A stretch of DNA of 64,000 nt from Streptomyces humidus (GTDB taxonomy: Bacteria; Actinomycetota; Actinomycetes; Streptomycetales; Streptomycetaceae): positions 124,001-188,000 of the forward strand of contig NZ_BMTL01000009.1 in NCBI RefSeq assembly GCF_014649655.1. Reading direction: 5' to 3'. A program made the translations under genes and the position numbers. Below, piece by piece: positions 10,195 to 19,127 of the stretch; the stretch's first letter is position 1, and each line of letters begins with the position of its first letter. A model generated the notes under the pieces. The model worked only from the letters and a program-made list of their open reading frames with translations, was not told where the DNA came from and made no database searches.

Positions 10195-11646
10195 TCAGGG
10201 GGCGAGGCTCGGTGCCGTGTGAATGCCGAATTCGTGTCTCAGCGCGGAACGGGCGGCCAGGTAACCGGACATGCCGTGCACGCCAGGTCCTGGCGGTGTG
10301 GACGCGGAGCACAGGTACACGCCACGGAGCGGCGTGCGGTAGGGATCCACCCGGGGGGCCGGGCGGAGCACGCTCTGCTTCAGGGTCACAGCACCGCCGT
10401 TGATGTCCCCGCCGACGTAGTTGGGGTTGTAGGCCTCGTAGTCGCGGGCGCTGATACCGCGGCCGGCGACGACGGTGTCCGTGAAGCCCGGCGCGTACTG
10501 TTCGATACGTGCCTGCACCAGGGGCATGGGGTCCTGGGAGCTCCCGTTCGGTACGTGGGCGTAGGCCCACACCGGCCGCTTTCCGCCCCTGGCCCGAGTC
10601 GGGTCGGTCACGGCGGGGTCGACGACCAGGACGAAGGGCTCCGGTGCGGCGATGCCTGCGGCGGTGAGGCCTTCCTGGTGACGTATCTGCGCCTGTGTCC
10701 CGCCGAGGTGCACGGTGCCTGCCAGGCCTACGTCAGGATCCTTCCAGGGGATGGGAGCGTTGACGAGGAAGTCCGCCTTGGCGGCCCCGGGGCCGTGGCG
10801 GAAACGGGAGAGGTGGCCGGCGTAACGGGCGGGGAGCAGGTCGCCGGCGGCCTGGAGAAGGCCTTTCGGGGCGGTGTCGAACAGCACCGCCTTCGATTCC
10901 CGTAGTTGCCGCAGATCATCGATCCTGCATCCGGTGTGGAAGACGCCACCGTGCGCGGTGATGTCCGCGGCCAGTGCCTCGGCGATGCGGCTGCTGCCGC
11001 CCTCGGGAAGGGGCCAGCCGCTGCCGTGGGCGAGGTGCCCCAGCAGGAGTGCGATCGCGCCCGAGGCGAGACTCGGCAGTCGTCCCACCGCGTGTGCCGC
11101 GACACCGGTCAACAGGGCCTTGCCGGCTTCGGTGGTCAGAGTCCGCCTTCCCAGCCGAGTGCCGAGCGCGAGAGTCCGCGCAGCGAACCGGACTGCGACG
11201 AGCAGGTCCCGGGGGACGGCGCGCTGGTGGGAAAGAGCGAGGTCGACCACGGCGGAGCTGTGCTCCAGCAGTGGAGTCATCAGGCGTCGCCAGGATTCGC
11301 CGTCCGCCCCCAGCCGAGCACAGGTCGTCTCCAGGTCGTGGTGAGCCAGGGCGGCCGTGCCGTCGGGCAGCGGGTGGGCGTAGCTGACCTCCGGCAGACA
11401 CAGGCGCACCCCGCGCGAGGGCAGATCGAACTCCCGGAAGAACCGCGACGCGGCTGCCATGGGGTGGACGGCCGCGCACACGTCGTGCGTGATGTCAGTG
11501 TCGAACAGCGATGTGGTGCGCAGGCCTCCGCCGATCTCATGGTGTCCGTCAAAAAGTTGCACCTGCAATCCAGCGCGGGCCATGACGACTGCGGCCGCCA
11601 GCCCGTTCGGGCCCGTCCCCACGATTGTTACGTCCGCTTTCGTCAC
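10195..11646 (-). CDS. FAD-dependent oxidoreductase, phytoene-desaturase/carotenoid type
   Basis: A 483-residue flavoprotein. I place the start at GTG 11646 because a GAAAGGGA ribosome site lies just upstream and the product then opens with a canonical FAD-binding fold, ADVTIVGTGPNGLAAAVVMA, followed by an acidic-type loop and GGGLRT. The C-terminus has the second FAD segment (GVYLCSASTPPGPGVHGMSG) usual in this family. These proteins (CrtI/retinol-saturase/RetSat-like and Streptomyces relatives) desaturate or isomerise polyenes or related lipids. No carotenoid synthesis genes accompany it, so its substrate is open. A 79-bp fragment of a second copy survives at 7305, showing that the gene was once duplicated across the acyltransferase. 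Confidence 0.8.
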   Translation of the reverse strand: MTKADVTIVGTGPNGLAAAVVMARAGLQVQLFDGHHEIGGGLRTTSLFDTDITHDVCAAVHPMAAASRFFREFDLPSRGVRLCLPEVSYAHPLPDGTAALAHHDLETTCARLGADGESWRRLMTPLLEHSSAVVDLALSHQRAVPRDLLVAVRFAARTLALGTRLGRRTLTTEAGKALLTGVAAHAVGRLPSLASGAIALLLGHLAHGSGWPLPEGGSSRIAEALAADITAHGGVFHTGCRIDDLRQLRESKAVLFDTAPKGLLQAAGDLLPARYAGHLSRFRHGPGAAKADFLVNAPIPWKDPDVGLAGTVHLGGTQAQIRHQEGLTAAGIAAPEPFVLVVDPAVTDPTRARGGKRPVWAYAHVPNGSSQDPMPLVQARIEQYAPGFTDTVVAGRGISARDYEAYNPNYVGGDINGGAVTLKQSVLRPAPRVDPYRTPLRGVYLCSASTPPGPGVHGMSGYLAARSALRHEFGIHTAPSLAP

Positions 11647-12052
11647 CGGCTGTTCCCTTTCGTCGGCAAGTGCCGTCTCGCAGGTCGGCCGACATGTGAC
11701 CTGCCCGACGGCTCGCCCAATAGGCGACACAAGGCAACATGAAACGCCATGGCTCAGCAAGATGTGGTGGTGGGCCCCTTGGTTTCTTTTGTCCTGTTCG
11801 CTCGGAAACTATCGGTTGGCGCATTACGGGGCCCCGGAAATAATCACTTGTCCCGCGATCATGAACACGCTAAGTTGGATGTCAGGAGCGAACGCGACCA
11901 GAGGCCTGACTTTCTAGATGTTGGGCTTTGTTCGCTCCGAACGGTTGCAATGCAGCTGACTCCAGCCCTGGACGCGGGGGAACATCCCCGGTGATCAGTG
12001 GTGCTCTCATCCAGAGGCGCCGAGGGGATCCGGGAACCGTGGGGGCTGTGCA
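11647..12052. other. Divergent intergenic region
   Basis: The roughly 400 bp between the oxidoreductase and the small secreted protein should hold both promoters. It is less GC-rich than its surroundings around 11800-11890. I cannot point to a convincing -35/-10 pair or operator. Confidence 0.3.
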
Positions 12053-12409
12053 ATGACCGGAAAAACGAAATGGGGAACAATGCAGAAGCGAACTGTCGGT
12101 GCCGTTATCGGTGCCGCTGTCGCGGGCACGTGCCTTGCACTGACCATGCAGGGCTCGGCCCAGGCCACGCCTGTGGCGCCGGTGGCCGAGAAGGCGGCCG
12201 TCAGCAAGGGTGAGGCCGTCGCGCCCAAGGCCGCGGCAAGCGCGGTCGGCCGGGCGGCCGCCCGAGCGGCCGTGCACGCCAGGGCTGCCTGCCCTTCCGT
12301 GGGGCACGCCGTGGGAGCGCTGACGGACAACCTGAGCCTCGGCGGAGTGTTCAGCGAGCCGGCCAGAATCGCCAGCGGCGTCTCCAGTGCGACCGCGTTC
12401 GATAGGTGA
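12053..12409 (+). CDS. Small secreted Ala/Val-rich protein of the HTTM operon
   Basis: A 118-residue protein with an N-terminal signal peptide: basic residues (KTK, QKR), a hydrophobic stretch (VGAVIGAAVAGTCLALTM) and an AQA-like cleavage site near residue 38. The mature part is short, rich in Ala and Val, and has a single Cys in ARAACPSVGHAVGAL. ATG 12080 (MQKRTV) is an alternative start with a GGGGAA ribosome site and would give a more typical signal peptide. Its stop overlaps the next start (GTGA), so it is translated with the DUF5819 and HTTM genes. No family is recognised; it could be the substrate or peptide product of the membrane proteins downstream (inference). Confidence 0.65.
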   Translation: MTGKTKWGTMQKRTVGAVIGAAVAGTCLALTMQGSAQATPVAPVAEKAAVSKGEAVAPKAAASAVGRAAARAAVHARAACPSVGHAVGALTDNLSLGGVFSEPARIASGVSSATAFDR

Positions 12410-13065
12410 CGGCGACTCGTCGCGTCCAGAGGGCGGTACTGCTTGCCGGTGCCGCCCTCCTGGGTGCCCACTTCTCCATTGCGGCCTTCTCCCAGACGCC
12501 GCTGAGTCCTGCCAAGGTGCAATTGGCGCCGCTCCTGAACGCCTATCTCCAGCCGTACTTCTCGCAGAACTGGATGCTCTTCGCCCCGGATCCGGTGATG
12601 GTCGACCAGGGGGTCATCGCGCGGGGCCGCTGCAGCGACGGTGAGGTCACGGAGTACTACGACGTGACGGGCCCGACCATCCAGAGGGTCCAGAACGACA
12701 GGTTCTTTCCCGCGAGGATGTCCCGGGTCGTGAGCAACGGCATCCAGCAGTACAACTCGACCGACGACCTGCTGAGGCGCCTCCGCGAGCAGAAGGAAAA
12801 GGGGAAGGCGAAGAAGCCGGGAAAGAACCCCATTCCGCTGCTGCCGTACGAGAAACGCACCCGCGACCAAGCGGTGAACTACCTGTCGAGGTATGCGATG
12901 ACTCAGATGACTCAGGCGTGCGCGGACGGCCGAAGTCTTCAGGCGGTGCAGGTCCGGATGTACGTCCGGACTCTCCCGCCTTGGTCGCAGAGGAACAACG
13001 CCCACGCCCGCGACAAGGTCGACGCCTACGACTTTCCATGGAAGAAAGCTGCTGATCTGCAGTGA
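12406..13065 (+). CDS. DUF5819-family membrane-anchored protein
   Basis: A 219-residue protein with one N-terminal membrane helix (AVLLAGAALLGAHFSIAAFS) and an outside domain. The segment YFSQNWMLFAPDPV is the hallmark I recognise for DUF5819 proteins, which in actinobacteria are commonly paired with an HTTM-domain gene as here. A basic Lys-rich stretch (KEKGKAKKPGKNP) interrupts the domain, and DGRSLQAVQVRMYVRTLPPW resembles the conserved C-terminal strand. The GTG start overlaps the preceding stop and its own stop overlaps the next start, giving two GTGA junctions in a row. Function unknown; probably one subunit of a membrane complex with the HTTM protein. Confidence 0.75.
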   Translation: MTATRRVQRAVLLAGAALLGAHFSIAAFSQTPLSPAKVQLAPLLNAYLQPYFSQNWMLFAPDPVMVDQGVIARGRCSDGEVTEYYDVTGPTIQRVQNDRFFPARMSRVVSNGIQQYNSTDDLLRRLREQKEKGKAKKPGKNPIPLLPYEKRTRDQAVNYLSRYAMTQMTQACADGRSLQAVQVRMYVRTLPPWSQRNNAHARDKVDAYDFPWKKAADLQ

Positions 13066-14066
13066 AAATATCGGACAAGATCGACATCTGGGCCAGCCGC
13101 CCTGTCGCGGTCCTGGGTGTGTCGGGAACCCGCGCGTTACTGGGGTTCGTCGGCCTCATGTTCTATGTCAGCCAGTACGGGGACCGGCGCTACCTCTTCG
13201 GCCCCGGGAACGACACGCTGCTGCCCTACCACCTCTTCCTCGACGAGTTGCAGGACTCGGGGAGTCTCAGCGTCTATGCGTGGAGCAACTCACCGGTCGC
13301 GTTCGAGGTGTTGTTCCACCTCGGACTGATCGCCGCTCTGGCTGTCACGCTGGGTATCGGGGGACGTCCCGTCCTGGCGCTGCACGCCGTATTGCTCTGG
13401 TCGCTCTACCAAAGGCAGTCGGCGCTCATGGACGGCGGCGACAACCTCATGCAGCTCGTCGTCCCGATGCTGCTTCTCACGCGCTGCTACGACCATTTCT
13501 CCCTGCGCTCTCCGCTGGGGCAACGGGTGCTGCAGCGTGTCCCCATGGCTCTGCGAGCCGTCGGAGCCCCGCTGCACAACCTGGGCGTCATCGCGATCGC
13601 GGTGCAGATGTGCATGGTCTACATGGTCAGCGGGCTTTACAAGGTGCAGGGGCAGGCGTGGCAGGACGGAACCGCTCTCTTCTACATCATGCGGGTACCG
13701 GAATTCGAACTCCCCGGCATTTCGCACTTCGTTTACAACAACGATCTGTTGGTGTACCTCGGCACCTATGCGACCGTCCTCTTTCTCGTCTATTTCCCCA
13801 TGGGGGTCCTGGTACGGTCCCTGCGCCCATGGGCGGCTGCCGCATCCATCGGTTTCCACCTCTCCATCGGCCTGTTCATGGGTCTCACCGGATTCGCCTT
13901 GACGATGATCGCGTGTGACCTCGTCTTCCTGTCACCGGAACTGTCCCGTGCACTGCAGGCGGCGCGAAAGCTGAGCGCACGCCGCAAGGAGAGAGCAGCG
14001 GCCGACGGCGCCGGAAGCAGTGCGGCACACCACCGCGAGCCGGTAGCGGCCGCTTCCGCCGACTGA
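13062..14066 (+). CDS. HTTM-domain integral membrane protein (VKGC-related)
   Basis: A 334-residue polytopic membrane protein. The start GTG overlaps the DUF5819 stop. Conserved HTTM features are visible: an early RALLGFVGLMFYVSQYGDR helix, GPGNDTLLPY, the block MDGGDNLMQLVVPMLLLTRC, and YMVSGLYKVQGQAWQDGTA, the last being the best known segment of the family, shared with the transmembrane part of vitamin K-dependent gamma-carboxylase. Six or more membrane helices are evident. Bacterial HTTM proteins are mostly uncharacterised. With DUF5819 and a small secreted protein it forms a coupled unit; a role in modifying or exporting that small protein is possible but unproven. Confidence 0.8.
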   Translation: MKISDKIDIWASRPVAVLGVSGTRALLGFVGLMFYVSQYGDRRYLFGPGNDTLLPYHLFLDELQDSGSLSVYAWSNSPVAFEVLFHLGLIAALAVTLGIGGRPVLALHAVLLWSLYQRQSALMDGGDNLMQLVVPMLLLTRCYDHFSLRSPLGQRVLQRVPMALRAVGAPLHNLGVIAIAVQMCMVYMVSGLYKVQGQAWQDGTALFYIMRVPEFELPGISHFVYNNDLLVYLGTYATVLFLVYFPMGVLVRSLRPWAAAASIGFHLSIGLFMGLTGFALTMIACDLVFLSPELSRALQAARKLSARRKERAAADGAGSSAAHHREPVAAASAD

Positions 14067-14076
14067 AAGGCTCTCC

Positions 14077-14928
14077 GTGCGACGTCCTCCCACCTGCGTC
14101 ATCGGCAGTCACCTCGACGCTCCTCGTGTGACCGGCGGGCATGATCCCGACGCGTACGTGGAGCTCGGCTCGTTCACCAAGGTCCTGACCGGAACCGTCC
14201 TGGCCGTGCTCGCCGAGAAGCGCGTCGTCTCCCTCGACGATCCGGTCGAACGGTGGCTGAACGCGCCGGCAGGGACCGGTGTCACCCTGCGACACCTCGC
14301 CGACCACACCTCCGGCCTTCCGCGGCTGCCTCCTGACACGGGCCTGTTCAACCCGTACCGGGACTTCACACAGACTCAGCTCGAACAGTTCGTGGGTCGT
14401 CTCGACAGTGTGGTGACCGCGAGCCCGGGTGAGCGCGAGGAGTATTCCAACGCCGGGTACGCCGTGCTCGGCGCCGCACTCGTCTCGGCTGCCGGCCAGG
14501 ACTACGAGGAACTGGTCGGCGATCATGTGCTCGCGCCTCTCGGCTTGCCCGCGGGGTCGGTGACCGCCAGACCACCCGCGGACCGGCGTCTGCTGGCGTC
14601 GGGCTGGTTCGGCCGCCCCGTGAAGCCATGGGACTTGACCGGAGCCATCCTGCCCGCGGGTGGCATGTGGGCCAGCACGCGCACAACCGCCCGTCTGCTC
14701 ACCGGACTGCTCGTCGACAAGACCCTCGGTGAGCCGGCGCTCACCTGGCGCCGGGTCGGAGATCTGCCGCTGACCTTCCACAACGGCGCCACCCGAAAAT
14801 CCAGGGTCTTCGCCGGTGCGTTGCCCGACGGCCGCTGGGTCGTGGTTCATCGCCTCTCCGGATCCACCGAGGACACGGATGCGGCGGGAATCGACGAACT
14901 CCGCGCAGCGGCCGAGGAAGGCGGATGA
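14077..14928 (+). CDS. Serine hydrolase, beta-lactamase/penicillin-binding-protein type
   Basis: A 283-residue enzyme of the class C beta-lactamase-like (Pfam Beta-lactamase, S12) family. The catalytic S-x-x-K appears as GSFTKVLTG, the Y-x-N as EYSNAGYAVLGAAL, and the third motif as FHNGATRKS near residue 237. RHLADHTSGLPRLP is also typical. No signal peptide is visible, so it may be cytoplasmic or anchored otherwise. The GTG at 14077 is 10 bp after the HTTM stop, so it probably belongs to the same operon. Such enzymes act as esterases, D-Ala-D-Ala peptidases or D-aminopeptidases; which one applies is unclear. A strong hairpin at 15071 closes the unit. Confidence 0.8.
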   Translation: MRRPPTCVIGSHLDAPRVTGGHDPDAYVELGSFTKVLTGTVLAVLAEKRVVSLDDPVERWLNAPAGTGVTLRHLADHTSGLPRLPPDTGLFNPYRDFTQTQLEQFVGRLDSVVTASPGEREEYSNAGYAVLGAALVSAAGQDYEELVGDHVLAPLGLPAGSVTARPPADRRLLASGWFGRPVKPWDLTGAILPAGGMWASTRTTARLLTGLLVDKTLGEPALTWRRVGDLPLTFHNGATRKSRVFAGALPDGRWVVVHRLSGSTEDTDAAGIDELRAAAEEGG

Positions 14929-15070
14929 AGCAGCGGCTTCCGCCTTCCGCACACCGGGGAACCTCACTGCGGTGCGCGGTTCGGTCTGCGTGAGCCGTGT
15001 ATGAGCGGTGTGCGAGCGGTGTGTGAGCGGAGGGTGCGGCACAAAGCCATCGCGCGCCGGACGCGGCAAC

Positions 15071-15112
15071 GTGCCGCGCGGCGCTGGTCTGCGGAACAGC
15101 GCCGCGCGGCAC
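15071..15112. terminator. Perfect 16-bp hairpin, likely bidirectional terminator
   Basis: GTGCCGCGCGGCGCTG pairs with CAGCGCCGCGCGGCAC around a 10-base loop, with no mismatch. It lies between the serine hydrolase and the convergent desaturase gene. There is no T-run, as is common for Streptomyces terminators. Confidence 0.65.
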
Positions 15113-15145
15113 GAGTCGGCACTGCCCATCCCGATCGCGGCAGTC

Positions 15146-15188
15146 CTCGTCATGCCCAGGTCTCGGGTTCGGATGCCGAAGACGGCTC
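15146..15188 (+). repeat. Degenerate tRNA-Thr(CGU) 3'-end remnant, copy 3
   Basis: Aligned with the copy at 7094 the 43 bases differ at about six positions, keeping AGGTCTCGGGTTCG and CGGCTC. It is older than the other two and marks the right edge of the decayed region: core-type genes begin right after it. Confidence 0.5.
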
Positions 15189-15544
15189 CGTGGTCCTCCG
15201 GGCGCAGGGCGCAGGGTGCCGGGCGGCTCATCACCATCGCCGCCACGGCCGCGTTTCGCACCCGGCCCGGCCCGGCCCGGCCGTCGGCGAGCCGAGTGCG
15301 TGCAGGCGTCCGGCCACCGGCCCGGCCATGGCGGGCCGGCGCACCCCGCCGCCTTGCCGGGTGCGCTTGCCGGGGGCTGTGAGCCGGGCTCTTGGCGCAC
15401 CCCGGTGGCGGCGCGGCCGGGCTCCGGGCCGGTCCGGAGCCCGTGTCGTACGGTCTGCCGTCGCGGTCGCCCGCCGTCGGCAACGGATTCACCGGAACGG
15501 CGGTGGCGCCGGGACGGCCGAAAGACCTGAACCAGCGGCGGGAA

Positions 15545-16663
15545 TCAGGCCGCGACGAGTTCTTGCTCGCGGTCCGGCACCTTGAGCTTGGGCTTCTTGT
15601 TGGGCAGCGAGAGCCGGAAGACCTTGTGCCACGCGGAGAACACCTGCTTGGGCAGCGGCCCGGTGACGTACTGCAGCTCGTACTTCTCGAACAACGCGCG
15701 CACCTTCACCGCGACCTCGGCGTACCGGTTGCTCGGCAGGTCCGGGAACAGGTGGTGCTCGATCTGGTGCGACAGGTTGCCGGTCATGAAGTGCATGGCC
15801 TTGCTGCCGCTGATGTTCGCCGAGCCCAGCATCTGGCGCAGGTACCACTGGCCGCGCGTCTCGCCCTTGATCGACCGGCGCTCGAAGACCTGCACGCCCT
15901 CGGGGAAGTGCCCGCACATGATCACCGAGTGGGACCAGACGTTGCGGACCAGGTTCGCGGTGAACGTGGCGGCGAGCGTGGTGAGGAACGACGGGCCCGA
16001 CAGCACGGGGTGGATCACGTAGTCCTTGAGCACCTGCTTGCGGATCTTGCGGCCCACGGCCCTGGCCCGCGCGCGGAACTCCGGGTCCTTGCGGCGGCGC
16101 TTGTGCAGGTTCTTGCCGAGCTCCAGGTCGTACGCCGCGATGCCGTACTCGAAGAAGCAGGCGTTGATGAAGTTCCACAGCGGCTGGCCGAGGTGGAACG
16201 GGTGCCACTTCTGGTCCTCGTCGACGCGCATGATGCCGTAGCCGAGGTCGTTGTCCTTGCCGATCACGTTGGTGTACGTGTGGTGCAGCTCGTTGTGCGA
16301 GTGCTTCCACTGCTCGGCCGGCGAGACGTGATCCCAGTCCCAGGTGGTGGAGTGGATCTTCGGGTCCCGCATCCAGTCCCACTGGCCGTGCAGGACGTTG
16401 TGGCCGATCTCCATGTTGTCCATGATCTTCGCCACGGACAGACCGGCGGTGCCGATCAGCCACGCGGGCGGGAAGATCGAGAACAGCAGCACGCCCCTGC
16501 TGACCAGCTCGAGCTTGCGCTGCGCCGAGATGACCTTGCGGATGTAGGCGGCGTCCTTCTCGCCGCGGTCGGCGATCACCTCGTCGCGGATCGCGTCCAG
16601 CTCGCGGCCGAGCTCCTCGATCTGCTCGGCGGTCAGGTGGGCGGTGGGGTCGATGGCGGTCAA
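15545..16663 (-). CDS. Membrane fatty-acyl desaturase (DesA3-type)
   Basis: A 372-residue diiron desaturase. I place the start at TTG 16663, which has TAGGAG eight bases upstream and lies directly after the reductase stop; the longer frame upstream is the reductase gene read out of frame. The three histidine boxes are complete: HNVLH in GHNVLHGQWDW (about residue 85), HNELHH (about 120) and HQIEHH (about 298). Order and flanks match acyl-CoA Delta-9 desaturases such as mycobacterial DesA3. It inserts a double bond into saturated acyl chains in the membrane and needs electrons from the reductase encoded just upstream. Confidence 0.9.
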   Translation of the reverse strand: MTAIDPTAHLTAEQIEELGRELDAIRDEVIADRGEKDAAYIRKVISAQRKLELVSRGVLLFSIFPPAWLIGTAGLSVAKIMDNMEIGHNVLHGQWDWMRDPKIHSTTWDWDHVSPAEQWKHSHNELHHTYTNVIGKDNDLGYGIMRVDEDQKWHPFHLGQPLWNFINACFFEYGIAAYDLELGKNLHKRRRKDPEFRARARAVGRKIRKQVLKDYVIHPVLSGPSFLTTLAATFTANLVRNVWSHSVIMCGHFPEGVQVFERRSIKGETRGQWYLRQMLGSANISGSKAMHFMTGNLSHQIEHHLFPDLPSNRYAEVAVKVRALFEKYELQYVTGPLPKQVFSAWHKVFRLSLPNKKPKLKVPDREQELVAA

Positions 16664-16670
16664 GGTGCTC

Positions 16671-17726
16671 CTACCGTTCGATGGCGCAGTGACCCGCCGC
16701 GGCGGACACGCAGGTCTGGATGAGGACGCCCGGCTCGGCCTCGGTGATCTCGCCGGTGCGCAGGTCGCGGACGGCGCCCGCCTTGAGCGGCGTGACGCAG
16801 CCGAAGCAGATGCCCATGCGGCATCCGGACGGCATGAGCACGCCGGCCTCCTCGCCGACGTCCAGCAACGGCGTGGCGCCGTCCGCGTCGACGGTCTTGC
16901 CGGTGGTGCTGAACGTGACCTCGCCACCGTCGCCGGTGACGACGATGGCGGGGCGGAAGCGTTCGGTGTGCAGGCGCTCTCGGACGCCGCGCCCGGTCCA
17001 GTGCTCTTCGGCGGCGTCGAGCAGGCCCGCGGGCCCGCAGGCCCAGGTCTCGCGCTCGGCCCAGTCCGGCACGAGTTCGTCGAGACGGGTGATGTCGAGC
17101 ATGCCGTCCGTGTCGGTGTGCAGCTCGGTCAGACGCAGCTTCCGGTCCGCGACCAGGGCGTGCAGATCGTCGCGGAAGATCACGTCCTGCGGCTGTGGCG
17201 CGGAGTGGACCATGACGACGTCGTCGAACTCGGTGTCGCGCAGCATGCCCATCACCGGCGTGATGCCGCTGCCGGCGGTCAGGAAGAGCACCTTGGCGGG
17301 CTTGGCCTGCGGCAGCACGAAGTCACCGGTCGCCTGGTCGAGCTGGATCAGCGTGCCCGGCTTCGCTCTGCGGACCAGGTGGTTGCTGACCTTGCCGTCC
17401 GGGATCGCCTTCACGGTGATCGTGACGCGGCCGTCCTGGCGGTCGGTCGGGGAGGTGAGCGAGTAGGCGCGCCACAGGCGCACTCCGTCGACGTCGACCC
17501 CGATCCGCACGTACTGACCCGCTGTGTGGCCGCGCCAGCCCCGCCCCGGCCTGATCACGACGGTCGCCGCGTCATCCGTCTCGGGGTGCACGGCCTCGAT
17601 GCGCCCACGCAGGTCGGCGCCCGCGCGCAGCGGGCTGACCAGGTCGAGGTAGTCCGACGGCAGCACCGGCGTCGTGACCATCTCCAGCAGTTTCCACGCC
17701 CTGCTGCGGAGGGCTGTACTCGTCAT
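16671..17726 (-). CDS. Ferredoxin reductase-type electron donor for the desaturase
   Basis: A 351-residue three-domain oxidoreductase: FAD domain with RAYSLTSP at about residue 85, NAD(P) domain with FLTAGSGITPVMGMLRDTE, and a C-terminal plant-type [2Fe-2S] domain with the Cys pattern SGCRMGICFGC and a later TCVSA Cys. This layout and its partner match mycobacterial Rv3230c, which feeds electrons to DesA3. The desaturase start lies eight bases after its stop, so the two are one operon. The gene is divergent from a PucR-type regulator. Confidence 0.9.
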   Translation of the reverse strand: MTSTALRSRAWKLLEMVTTPVLPSDYLDLVSPLRAGADLRGRIEAVHPETDDAATVVIRPGRGWRGHTAGQYVRIGVDVDGVRLWRAYSLTSPTDRQDGRVTITVKAIPDGKVSNHLVRRAKPGTLIQLDQATGDFVLPQAKPAKVLFLTAGSGITPVMGMLRDTEFDDVVMVHSAPQPQDVIFRDDLHALVADRKLRLTELHTDTDGMLDITRLDELVPDWAERETWACGPAGLLDAAEEHWTGRGVRERLHTERFRPAIVVTGDGGEVTFSTTGKTVDADGATPLLDVGEEAGVLMPSGCRMGICFGCVTPLKAGAVRDLRTGEITEAEPGVLIQTCVSAAAGHCAIER

Positions 17727-17746
17727 GACTCCAGCTTGATGTGCCT

Positions 17747-17812
17747 CGAGGCGTAAAGTCCTGTCCGTAGGACGTAAATCTGCTCGGCGGAATTGTTCGC
17801 AAGGAACAGAAA
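17747..17812. promoter_or_regulatory. Divergent promoter region with possible operator
   Basis: The 86 bp between the reductase and regulator starts must hold both promoters. A small inverted repeat, GTCCT-GTCCGT-AGGAC, flanked by GTAAA on both sides, lies at about 17756-17778. It is a candidate site for the adjacent PucR-type regulator; this is inference from position. Confidence 0.3.
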
Positions 17813-18952
17813 ATGAGCCATGTAATCCGGAAGGCCACCGAACTGGCCCTGGATGAGACGACGGTCACCGCACTTCGGGCCGCGCTGAGGACCACCGCCG
17901 ACGAGGTGGTCCAGGCGATCATCGACGAGGTCCCTCCCTACGCCAACGCTCTTTCGGGACACATGGGCGGCACCATCCGCCGAGCCGTCCGCACCGCGCT
18001 GGGACACTACCTGGACCTCGCGAGCGGGAACGCCACGGGCGGCGACGCCGGTGACGCAGCCTACGAGCTGGGCCGCGGCGAAGTGCGCGACGGCCGGTCG
18101 ATGGACGCTCTGCTCAGCGCCTACCGCGTCGGCGCCCGCGTGGCCTGGCGATGCCTGGCCGCGGGCGCCGTGCCCGCAGGTCTGCCCGCCGCCGAGGTCG
18201 CCAAGTTCGCCGAGCTGACCTTCGCCTACATCGACGAGCTCTCCGCCGCGAGCGCCGCGGGCCACGCCGACGAGCTGGCCGCCCGGGGCAGGGCTCATGA
18301 GCGCCACCTCGAACAACTGGTCCGCGACCTTCTCGCCGGCGCGAGCCCGGACGTGCTGCTGGCCTCTGCTCAGCGGGCCGGGTGGCAGCCCTCGGTCTCG
18401 CTGACCGCGGTCCTGCTGCCCGCCGCCCAGGCCCGGCCCGCCTACCGCACGCTCGACCCGAGCACCCTCGTCCTCGACGATCTGCCGGACGCCCTCGGCG
18501 TGCTGCTCGTCCCCGATGCCGACCGATCGCATCTCCTGAGGCAGCTGACCGACCGCACCGCGGTGGTCGGCCCGGCCCGGCCGTGGACGCGTGCGTCCGC
18601 CTCGTACGCACGGGCCGTACGCGCGCGGGCCCTCTCCGCCGATATCCGCGACACCGAGAACCACCTGCCCGAGCTGGTGCTCAGCGCCGACGCGGACGCG
18701 TTCGCGGACCTGCGTGCCCGAGCCCTCGCACCGCTGCGGACCGTGCCTGCCGCGACCGCGCGGCGGCTGGAGGAGACGTTGCGGGCATGGCTGCTGCACC
18801 ACGGCAGGCGGAACGAGGTGGCGGCGGCGTTGTTCGTCCACCCCCAGACCGTCCGGTACCGGGTGTCGCAGCTGCGGGAGCTGTTTCCGGATCTCGGGTC
18901 GCCGCACCGGATCCTCGAACTGACGCTGGCGGTCGGCCTTCCCGTCGGCTGA
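17813..18952 (+). CDS. PucR-family transcriptional regulator
   Basis: A 379-residue regulator. The N-terminal ~165 residues are helical and resemble the N-terminal sensor region of this group (IDEVPPYANALSG, then GxxDALLSAYRVGARVAWR-like). The middle has the GGDEF-like/CdaR-type domain, and the end carries the PucR C-terminal HTH: LHHGRRNEVAAALFVHPQTV then RYRVSQLRELF. The regulator starts 86 bp from, and divergent to, the desaturase/reductase operon, so control of that operon and of itself is likely. The PucR-type regulator FasR controls fatty-acid synthesis in Streptomyces coelicolor; kinship to it is not established here. Confidence 0.85.
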   Translation: MSHVIRKATELALDETTVTALRAALRTTADEVVQAIIDEVPPYANALSGHMGGTIRRAVRTALGHYLDLASGNATGGDAGDAAYELGRGEVRDGRSMDALLSAYRVGARVAWRCLAAGAVPAGLPAAEVAKFAELTFAYIDELSAASAAGHADELAARGRAHERHLEQLVRDLLAGASPDVLLASAQRAGWQPSVSLTAVLLPAAQARPAYRTLDPSTLVLDDLPDALGVLLVPDADRSHLLRQLTDRTAVVGPARPWTRASASYARAVRARALSADIRDTENHLPELVLSADADAFADLRARALAPLRTVPAATARRLEETLRAWLLHHGRRNEVAAALFVHPQTVRYRVSQLRELFPDLGSPHRILELTLAVGLPVG

Positions 18953-19127
18953 CGCGTTCTTCGGCCGTCCGCGAGCGGTCCGGGAATCGTGCCTCAGCCT
19001 CGCCGGCCTGCCTTTCTGCCCACCGGGCCCCTCCCTGTCGCCCACCGGAACCGTCCCTGTCGCCCACGGGTGTGAACTGTCGAGAACGGGAAGGAACCGG
19101 CTGGAGCCGGGGGAGAGGGGAGGCGCT

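Larger units (their letters stand above)
14929..15544. other. Gene-free stretch between operons
   Basis: Contains imperfect short repeats of TGAGCGGTGTG (14995-15040), a strong hairpin (15071-15112) and the third tRNA-Thr-like fragment (15146-15188). No protein gene is credible. Confidence 0.5.

Noticed and set aside
17813..18952. Naming the regulator FasR
   Set aside because: It is a PucR-type protein beside fatty-acid genes, but FasR adjoins the fatty-acid synthase operon and identity cannot be judged without alignment.
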